NCBI RefSeq assembly: GCF_011759365.1
Contig: NZ_JAARLZ010000014.1
Coordinates: forward strand, 62,001 to 126,000
Direction of reading: 5' to 3'
From: Luteibacter anthropi
Lineage (GTDB): Bacteria > Pseudomonadota > Gammaproteobacteria > Xanthomonadales > Rhodanobacteraceae
Length of the DNA stretch: 64,000 nucleotides
This document shows, piece by piece, positions 56,815 to 64,000 of the stretch. The notes under the pieces are model-generated. The model saw only the letters and a list, made by a program, of their open reading frames with translations. It made no database searches and was not told where the DNA came from. Each line of letters opens with the position of its first letter. Position 1 is the first letter of the stretch. The position numbers were made by a program, and so were the translations under genes.

Positions 56815-57504
56815 TTAGACGCCGAAGAGGCGGCCTACCAGGGCGGTGAGCGCCATGGCACCCGCGCCCCAGAAGACGATGCGCAGGACCGAACGCGGCA
56901 CGCTGCCGCCACCCATGCGGGCGGATGCCGCACCAAGGATCGCCAGGGCCACCAGTGAGACGGCCACGATGGCGACGGTGACGTCGTCGCGTGGCGCCAG
57001 TGCCGCTGCCAGGATGGGCAGCACCGCACCGCTGGCAAAGCTCACCGCCGAGGCGGCGGCGGCCTGCACGGGACGCGCGGCGGTTTCGTCCGACATGCCC
57101 AGCTCGTCGCGTAAATGCGCACCGAGCGCATCGTGCGCCATCAGCTGCGTGGCGACCTCGCGAGCGAGGTCGCGCTCCAGCCCGCGATGCACGTAGATTT
57201 CAGTGAGCTCCTTCAGCTCGCCCTTCGGGTCTTCGCGCAGCTCGCGCGACTCCAGTGTTCGCTCGGCGTGCTCGCTGTCGGCCTGCGAGCGCACGGAGAC
57301 GTATTCACCCGCTGCCATCGACATCGCTCCGGCGACGAGGCCGGCAACGCCTGCGATCATGACGTTGGCGGGGTTGGCCTCGGCCGAGGCCACGCCCACC
57401 ACGAGGCTGGCCGTGGACAGGATGCCATCGTTCGCCCCAAGTACAGCGGCGCGCAGCCAGCCCAGTCGTCCGACGCGGTGTACTTCACTGTGACGTGGAT
57501 TCAC
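56815..57504 (-). CDS. VIT1/CCC1 family iron/manganese transporter
   Basis: 229 residues from a GTG at 57504 that overlaps the stop of the upstream gene. VIT blocks WLRAAVLGANDGILSTASLVVGVA and AGVAGLVAGAMSMAAGEYVSVRSQAD (in parts) are clear, with a Glu-rich cytoplasmic loop and five helices. Moves Fe2+ or Mn2+ out of the cytoplasm. The GTGA overlap implies co-expression with the FUSC gene. Confidence 0.9.
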   Translation of the reverse strand: MNPRHSEVHRVGRLGWLRAAVLGANDGILSTASLVVGVASAEANPANVMIAGVAGLVAGAMSMAAGEYVSVRSQADSEHAERTLESRELREDPKGELKELTEIYVHRGLERDLAREVATQLMAHDALGAHLRDELGMSDETAARPVQAAAASAVSFASGAVLPILAAALAPRDDVTVAIVAVSLVALAILGAASARMGGGSVPRSVLRIVFWGAGAMALTALVGRLFGV

Positions 57505-58097
57505 GCCTGATCCTCTTCCTTCCGTTCCACCCGCTCTTCGAGGCGGGACACCAGCCAGCCGATGGCCAGCGCGCACAAGGTACCGAACAACACCTCGCCC
57601 AGTCGCCAGGCTGCCATTTCCCAGCGTGGCCCTTCGGCCGGCACCAGCAGGACAATGGCCGAGGTGATGCCGCCCACGCGCGCCGCCGCACCCGCGCCGG
57701 CCAGCCAGCAGGCCACCGTGACCAGGCACAGCGCAAGCAGGAAGGAAAACAGGTCGCCGGTACCGCCCACCCAAAGGCCGAGCAAGCCTGCGACGGCGCC
57801 GAACAGGGTACCAAGCACCCGGTCGTGCCCCGCCCCGCGGGTATCGCCGAAATGGGGCTGGGTCACCGCGATGGCGCTGATGGCGGCCCAGTAGGCCTGT
57901 CCGGGGTGCGCCAGCCAGCCCACGCCGTAGGCCAGGCCGGCCGAGGCCATGGTCTTGAAGCCCATGAACAGGCCCAGGCGCGCGCGCCGTCGCAGGGGCA
58001 GGTCGCGGAACAGGTGATCGAGCAAACGCTGCGCGCGACGCAGGCGCAGGATGCGGATGGCATCGGAACGCGGGGTCTTCGGATCGGGTGGGCTCAT
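57501..58097 (-). CDS. FUSC family membrane protein
   Basis: About 198 residues, six hydrophobic helices. GLAYGVGWLAHPGQAYWAAISAIAVTQPHFGDTRGAGHDRVLGTLFGAVAGL (in parts) matches the N-terminal half of fusaric-acid-resistance/aromatic-acid exporters. Only the membrane half is present. ATG 58097 is preferred to 58106 for its TAGGAT spacing. Confidence 0.82.
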   Translation of the reverse strand: MSPPDPKTPRSDAIRILRLRRAQRLLDHLFRDLPLRRRARLGLFMGFKTMASAGLAYGVGWLAHPGQAYWAAISAIAVTQPHFGDTRGAGHDRVLGTLFGAVAGLLGLWVGGTGDLFSFLLALCLVTVACWLAGAGAAARVGGITSAIVLLVPAEGPRWEMAAWRLGEVLFGTLCALAIGWLVSRLEERVERKEEDQA

Positions 58098-58200
58098 GGA
58101 CGACATCCTACCGTCGAAGGCCGTCGACGGGCCGCCAACGAGCCCCCACAATAGCCGCCTTCCGGCCATACCGGCCGTTCCCTCGCAGAGAGTCCCACCC

Positions 58201-58707
58201 ATGTCCATCTCGATGTACCAGGTCTCCATCCCTGTCCTCGTCCGCGCGCTCAACAACCTGTCCGCCGTGCTGAAGAAGGGCGCCGAGCATGCGAAGGAGC
58301 GTCACATCGCCGAGGAAGTTTTGCTGCATACGCGCATCACTCCCGACATGTTTCCGCTGGTGCGCCAGGTGCAGATCGCCACCGACATGGCCAAGGGTGC
58401 CGGCTACCGCCTCGCCGGCCAGGACGTGCCGTCCATGGCCGATGACGAGACCACCTTCGAGCAGCTCCAGGCGCGCATCGAGAAGGTCATCGGCATGCTC
58501 AACGCCTTCACCCCCGCACAGATCGACGGCAGCGAGACGCGCGAAGTCGTGGTGAAGTCGCGCAGCGGCGAAACGAAGTTCAACGGCCAGGATTACCTGC
58601 TGGGCTTCGTGATGCCCAACGTGTATTTCCACTGTACGACCGCTTACGCCATCCTGCGCGGCGTGGGCGTGGTGCTGGGCAAGATGGATTTCATCGGCGC
58701 CCGCTAA
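58201..58707 (+). CDS. DUF1993 family protein
   Basis: 168 residues. Starts MSISMYQVSIPVLVRALNNL and ends YFHCTTAYAILRGVGVVLGKMDF, both DUF1993 marks; a helical bundle of the DinB-like type. ATG at 58201. Role unknown. Confidence 0.9.
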   Translation: MSISMYQVSIPVLVRALNNLSAVLKKGAEHAKERHIAEEVLLHTRITPDMFPLVRQVQIATDMAKGAGYRLAGQDVPSMADDETTFEQLQARIEKVIGMLNAFTPAQIDGSETREVVVKSRSGETKFNGQDYLLGFVMPNVYFHCTTAYAILRGVGVVLGKMDFIGAR

Positions 58708-58720
58708 ACCGCATTTTCTG

Positions 58721-58788
58721 CAGGAGCGTGCCTTGCGCGCGACCGGATATCACGTCACGTCCGGTCGCGCGCAAGGCGCGCTCCTACA
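58721..58788. repeat. REP pair (BIME)
   Basis: Direct copy 58721-58745 (caggagcgtgcc variant) and inverted copy 58761-58788. Confidence 0.88.
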
Positions 58789-58796
58789 GTGAATCG

Positions 58797-59554
58797 TCAG
58801 GCTTTTAGTTTCCAGCCGGTGCGGAAGATCCACCACACCACGGCCAGGCAGATGAGCAGGAAGGCCACCGTAGCGCCTGCGCTCACGATCACGTTAACGT
58901 CGGCCTTGCCGTAGAAGCTCCAGCGGAAGCCGTTCACCAGGTAAACCACCGGGTTGAACAGCGTGATCTTCTGCCATACCGGCGGAAGCATCGAGATGGA
59001 ATAGAAGCTGCCGCCCAGGAAGGTCAGCGGCGTGATCACCATCAGCGGCACCACCTGAAGCTTCTGGAAGTCATCCGCCCACAGGCCGATGATGAAACCG
59101 AACAGGCTGAACGTGATGGCCGTGAGCAACAGGAAGCCCACCATCCAGAACGGATGCATGATCTGGTACGGCACGAACAGTCGCGCCGTCACGAGGATCA
59201 ACAGGCCCAGGATCACCGACTTGGTCGCGGCCGCCCCCACATAGCCGATCACCACCTCCACGTACGATACCGGCGCGGACAGCAGCTCGTAGATGGTGCC
59301 AGCCCACTTGGGCATGTAGATGCCGAACGCCGCGTTGGAGATGCTCTCGTTGAGCAGCGACAGCATGATGAGGCCGGGAATGATGAAGGCCCCGTAGCTC
59401 ACGCCGCCCACGTCGCCCATGCGCGAGCCGATGGCCGCGCCGAACACCACGAAGTACAGCGAGGTGGAAAGCACCGGCGAGGCGATGCTCTGCATCAGAG
59501 TACGGAACGTGCGGGCCATCTCGAAACGGTAGATGGCGCGGATTGCGTGGATGT

Positions 59555-59558
<4 letters not shown>
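58797..59558 (-). CDS. ABC-2 type transporter permease
   Basis: 253 residues, six helices. [17 protein letters not shown] and [17 protein letters not shown] are ABC-2 family marks, similar to YadH. The start overlaps the ATPase gene stop by 4 bp. Exporter substrate unknown. Confidence 0.92.
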
Positions 59559-60502
<944 letters not shown>

Positions 60503-60745
60503 GGTTTCCGAAGGGGTCAGATGATGAGGGCCGATGGTAGTGTGGGGATCAACCGAGGGAAACCAACGGCACCGTGATCTGCGCAGCACTCACGACCCGG
60601 GTGCTTCCGACGGGGGACAGGTGAATGCCAACCCAATGAAAAACAACGATTAACAGGTTTTTTAGCCCCTCGGGAGCAGGATGTTGACCAGGGGCCGCGC
60701 AAGCGGCCTTCCTTGTCAGGCCCACTCCACGTCAGCGAGGGTCCC

Positions 60746-61024
60746 ATGGCTTCGAGTTCCGCCCAACTGTTCATTCCGTACAGCGAATCGACACAGGGAC
60801 CGTGGATCGTCCGCCGTGCCGCCCGTCCCCTCGGCCGCTATGCCACGCAGGCCATGGCCATCGCCGCCGCCGAGCAGATGGCGCCCGGCCTGTCCGATCA
60901 TCTCGGCCGCCCCGTGGAGATCCACGTGCAGCAGGCGGACGGCTCCTGGGAAGAGCACACCTTCGTCGTCGCGGGCCTCGTCGGCGGCGTCATGCCGCGC
61001 AACGGCATCCATCGCCACGCGTGA
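60746..61024 (+). CDS. Small hypothetical protein (DUF2188-like)
   Basis: 92 residues. RRAARPLGRYATQAMAIAAAEQMA and EIHVQQADGSWEEHTF recall DUF2188-type small proteins that take part in no known pathway. ATG at 60746 is preceded by a weak ribosome site. In 60503-60745 a hairpin (ggggccgcgcaagcggcc) is the only feature seen. Confidence 0.6.
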   Translation: MASSSAQLFIPYSESTQGPWIVRRAARPLGRYATQAMAIAAAEQMAPGLSDHLGRPVEIHVQQADGSWEEHTFVVAGLVGGVMPRNGIHRHA

Positions 61025-61091
61025 ATGCCACGGGCTGAGACGGCGATAAGGTAACCTTGCAAGGTTGCCTCTACCGCTTTCTGCCTGCCTG

Positions 61092-63188
61092 ATGCTCACT
61101 GACGACACCAAAGCCGCGATCCGCGCCGCCTATGCGCGGCTGAAGGACGGACTCACGGGTTTTCGTGGGCGTTCGTCGCAGCTGAAGATGATTGCCGAGG
61201 TCGCCAAGGCCCTCGCCGAACCCACGGGTGCCGCCGTGATCGAGGCGCCCACCGGCACCGGCAAATCCATGGCGTATCTCATCGCCGGCCTGGAAGTGGC
61301 GCGTGCGCAGAAGAAAAAGCTGGTGATCGCCACGGCTACCGTGGCCTTGCAGGAACAGCTCGTCCAGCGCGATATCCCGCAATACCTCACGTTGTGCGGC
61401 ATGCAGGCGAAGATCGCCCTCGCCAAGGGACGTGCGCGCTATCTTTGCCCGCGCAACCTGCGTATGGCTGGCGCGGAACCTGCGGCGCAGACCGGTTTCG
61501 ATTTCGATGCCGACCTCGCCCTGTGGTCGCGACCGCCCGCCGAGCGCGATACCAAGGCCATCGAGATTCTCGGCAAGGCCTTCGAGGCCAAGACCTGGAA
61601 CGGCGACATCGACACCAGCCCCGAGCCGCTGTCCGACCTGGTGCGCGGCATGGTGACCACCAGCGCCGGCGGCTGCACGGGGCGCAAGTGCGGTTCGTTC
61701 GCCGTATGTCCCTTCTTCGTGGCACGACGCGCCATCGGCGAGGCCGACATCGTGGTGGCCAACCAGGATCTCGTGCTCGCCGACCTCACCATGCCGCGCG
61801 ACGAGGATACCTTCGGCGGCGTCATCCTGCCCAAGCCGGAGGACACGCTCTACATCTTCGACGAGGCGCACCACGTTCCATCGAAGGCCATCGACCGTGG
61901 CGCCGCCGACGTCCACCTGGCCACGACCATGCGCCGCATGGGCCGCCTGCAGAACCAGATCCACGGCGCGTATTCGCTCACCGACAAGGAGAGCATCGGC
62001 AACCTCTCGCTGGAAGCCGGGGACGCGAAAATACTGGAGCTGTCCGGTGCGCTGGAAGAGATCGAGCGCGAGATACGGATGGGCTGGACACCGTCATCGA
62101 GCGAAACGGAGCCGGTGTTCCGCGCGTCACTAGGCCAATTGCCCGACAACTGGAAGATGCATGCGGAGCACCTTCACCTGCTTACCCGCGATATCCAGCG
62201 CTGGATACGTACCGTGCGCCGCACCGTGGTCGAGATGGAAGCCGGCGGCCCCACGCAGGAGGCGCTGTCGCGCGAGCTGGGCGTAGCGCTGGAACGCCTG
62301 GAGCGGCAGGTGCGCACCTGGTATGCGTGGTCTACCGACGATAGCGAAAACGGGCCGCCTCTTGCACGTTGGGTGAGCATGACGCCGGAGCAGCAGCTGG
62401 TCTGCCATGCCTCCGCCGTGTCGGCGGGCGGGCTGCTGCGCAACGTGCTGTGGGACAACGCATCGGCCGTGGTGATGACCTCGGCAACATTGAGTGCCGG
62501 TGGCAATTTCCGTGGCTTCGCCGATTCGGTCGGCCTGCCCAACGAAGCCGTGACGATCAGCCTGCCCTCGCCGTTCGACCTGGAAAAACAGGCCACGCTC
62601 GCCGTACCGGCCCTGCGCACCCTGCCGGACGACCGTGAAGGGCACGCGCGCGAAGTCTCCGAATGGCTGGCGAAGCACCTGGATTGGAACAGCGGCAACC
62701 TCGTGCTGTTCACCTCGCGCGCCAAGCTTGATCGTGTCTTGCAGATCCTGCCCATCGAATACGTGCGCAAGGTTCGTGCGCAAGGCTCCCTGTCGAAGGC
62801 CCAGCTCATCGCCGAGCATTGCGCCGATATCGAGGCTGGCAAGGGCAGCACGCTGTTCGGCCTGGCTTCGTTCGGCGAAGGCCTCGACCTTCCCGGCAAG
62901 CTCTGCGAAACGGTGGTGGTCACTCAACTGCCCTTCGCCGTGCCGACCGACCCCGTGGGTGCCACTTATGCGGAATGGCTGGAATCGCGTGGGCGCAATC
63001 CATTCATCGAGGTCAGCGTGCCGGATGCCACGCGCATCCTCACGCAGTACTGCGGCCGCCTGATCCGCACCGAGACCGATACGGGCCGCATCGTGCTGCT
63101 GGATCGTCGCGTGGTTACCAAGCGCTACGGCACCGGCATGCTTCGGGCCCTCCCTCCCTTCGCACGAGATATCGAGCGCGTTGCATGA
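61092..63188 (+). CDS. dinG: ATP-dependent DNA helicase DinG
   Basis: 698 residues. XPD-like superfamily 2 helicase. Walker A APTGTGKS (52-59), Fe-S cysteines in RYLCPRN and GGCTGRKCGSFAVCPFF, DEAH box in IFDEAHH, motif VI QYCGRLIRTETDTG. Unwinds 5'-3', R-loops and G-quadruplexes. ATG at 61092; the 4-bp overlap with hutD implies coupling. Confidence 0.95.
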   Translation: MLTDDTKAAIRAAYARLKDGLTGFRGRSSQLKMIAEVAKALAEPTGAAVIEAPTGTGKSMAYLIAGLEVARAQKKKLVIATATVALQEQLVQRDIPQYLTLCGMQAKIALAKGRARYLCPRNLRMAGAEPAAQTGFDFDADLALWSRPPAERDTKAIEILGKAFEAKTWNGDIDTSPEPLSDLVRGMVTTSAGGCTGRKCGSFAVCPFFVARRAIGEADIVVANQDLVLADLTMPRDEDTFGGVILPKPEDTLYIFDEAHHVPSKAIDRGAADVHLATTMRRMGRLQNQIHGAYSLTDKESIGNLSLEAGDAKILELSGALEEIEREIRMGWTPSSSETEPVFRASLGQLPDNWKMHAEHLHLLTRDIQRWIRTVRRTVVEMEAGGPTQEALSRELGVALERLERQVRTWYAWSTDDSENGPPLARWVSMTPEQQLVCHASAVSAGGLLRNVLWDNASAVVMTSATLSAGGNFRGFADSVGLPNEAVTISLPSPFDLEKQATLAVPALRTLPDDREGHAREVSEWLAKHLDWNSGNLVLFTSRAKLDRVLQILPIEYVRKVRAQGSLSKAQLIAEHCADIEAGKGSTLFGLASFGEGLDLPGKLCETVVVTQLPFAVPTDPVGATYAEWLESRGRNPFIEVSVPDATRILTQYCGRLIRTETDTGRIVLLDRRVVTKRYGTGMLRALPPFARDIERVA

Positions 63189-63718
63189 AAATCATCCGTT
63201 TCGACGAACTGAAGGTCGTGCCGTGGAAGAACGGCCTGGGCATCACGCGCGAGATCGCGGTGATGCCGGAAGGTGCTGGCACGGATGATTTTCTGTGGCG
63301 GGTGAGCATCGCCGACGTGGATACGGCATCGCCGTTCTCTACGTTTCCCGGCATCGATCGCACCATTGTCCTGCTGGAAGGCGATGGTTTCACGATGACA
63401 CTGGATGGCGAGCGGGAGCATGCGCTGACCGTGCCTTGCGAGCCGTTTTCGTTCGCTGGTGAGGCAAAAGTCGAAGTGCGGCTGGCCGGTGGTGCCACGC
63501 GGGATTTCAATCTAATGGTGCGACGGGGGAAAGCGCGTGGCGAGGTGCGAGCCCTGCGCGGTGAGGCCGACGTGAGCCGTGCAACACTGGTGTACCTGAG
63601 CAGCGGGCACGGCACGGCTGACGATGAGCCCGTGTTTGCCGGCGATACCGTGTTCGATGCGACGTCGCTCCAACTGAGTGCGGATGCCACAGCCCTCGTC
63701 GTCACCCTGACCCTGTAG
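63185..63718 (+). CDS. HutD/Ves family protein
   Basis: 177 residues, cupin fold. MKIIRFDELKVVPWKNGLGI, TREIAVMPEGA, SIADVDTASPFSTFPGIDRTIVLLEG (in parts) are HutD/Ves marks. No hut genes nearby, so a Ves-like role (unclear) is likely. Overlaps dinG by 4 bp. Confidence 0.9.
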   Translation: MKIIRFDELKVVPWKNGLGITREIAVMPEGAGTDDFLWRVSIADVDTASPFSTFPGIDRTIVLLEGDGFTMTLDGEREHALTVPCEPFSFAGEAKVEVRLAGGATRDFNLMVRRGKARGEVRALRGEADVSRATLVYLSSGHGTADDEPVFAGDTVFDATSLQLSADATALVVTLTL

Positions 63719-63782
63719 GAGCGCGCCTTGCGCGCGACCGGTTATCGCGAAACCCTGGTCGCGCGCAAGGCGCGCTCCTACA
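63714..63782. repeat. REP pair (BIME)
   Basis: Direct copy 63714-63741 overlapping the hutD stop, inverted copy 63755-63782. A partial copy (cggtcgcgcgtcaggggcgg) lies at 63811-63830 over the end of the next gene. Confidence 0.88.
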
Positions 63783-63820
63783 AGGTGATGTGTCGGGTTG
63801 TCGCGATAACCGGTCGCGCG

Positions 63821-64000
63821 TCAGGGGCGGTTCCACAGGTCTATCGACGTGAGCTGGTAGGGTACCGACGGCACGGCATCCTGCCAGCGCTCCACGCCCG
63901 GAAATCGATCGCGCAGATCCAGGATAAGCATCGCAAAGCCCTTGTCCGTCTCCGCCACCACCAGCACATCCCCGTCATCCAGATGGAAGAACAGGAACAC
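63821..64000 (-). CDS. C-terminal fragment of an unidentified protein
   Basis: Sixty codons, open to the window edge, ending ...FFHLDDGDVLVVAETDKGFA...LILDLRDRFPGVERWQD...DLWNRP. Composition is protein-like. No family recognised from this part. Confidence 0.6.
   Translation of the reverse strand: MFLFFHLDDGDVLVVAETDKGFAMLILDLRDRFPGVERWQDAVPSVPYQLTSIDLWNRP

Overview
The window is a GC-rich chromosomal segment of a gammaproteobacterium, most probably a member of the Xanthomonadales, family Rhodanobacteraceae (Luteibacter/Dyella-like). The evidence is the block pepP-ygfB-TIGR02449-zapA-6S RNA-ygfA-EVE-rpiA, the cydP-cydA-cydB-cydX operon, the DUF1631-PilZ pair and many short REP-type inverted repeats (gtaggagcgcgc.tgcgcgcgaccg) between genes. 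Assignment is by gene content and style only. No rRNA, tRNA, insertion sequence or prophage was found.

Layout. 1-3230: the end of a BCCT transporter, REP elements and a penicillin/AHL-acylase-type hydrolase. 3233-14243: a complete type I-C CRISPR-Cas island on the minus strand (cas3, cas5, cas8c, cas7, cas4, cas1, cas2), with a 9-repeat array downstream of cas2 and a 28-repeat array divergent from cas3. The arrays have homologous leaders and repeats whose stems differ by compensatory changes. 14714-24268: a FAS1-like protein, argS, tetR with two SDRs, a cupredoxin with a membrane sensor, lrp/lysE and a J-domain protein. 24379-34813: yicC, rph, GNAT, rdgB, hemW, glutaminase with ankyrin repeats, DUF1631, PilZ, a zinc-ribbon-like protein and pepQ. 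34861-35515 and 46020-46497: two tandem blocks of a 168-169 bp hairpin-rich repeat, in opposite orientation. 35530-46016: an acyltransferase, the cytochrome bd operon, pepP, ygfB, TIGR02449, zapA, 6S RNA, ygfA, EVE, rpiA and rmuC. 46562-64000: folE, a three-gene MukFEB-like SMC operon, cysK, an MFS pump, a diguanylate cyclase, VIT and FUSC membrane proteins, an ABC-2 exporter, dinG, hutD and a truncated gene.

The most interesting region is the 457-bp gap between cas3 and cas5 (9363-9819). In operon sense it holds two degenerate CRISPR repeats and a ten-codon ORF with a strong Shine-Dalgarno sequence and tandem AGA arginine codons. A spacer-length sequence follows the second degenerate repeat. 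Its first 11 bases match a site next to a TTGACA promoter in the same gap except at position 6, the position type I effectors flip out. This is the architecture of a CreTA toxin-antitoxin RNA pair, or of a crRNA-like autorepressor, here embedded in a type I-C cas operon. It is an inference from sequence only.

Other gene clusters work together as follows. CydP-A-B-X form a bd-type quinol oxidase with its small subunits. The SMC operon would form a kleisin/MukE-like/SMC complex, but the JetD nuclease of Wadjet defence is absent. TetR with its operator probably controls the two SDR genes. Lrp probably controls the divergent LysE exporter.
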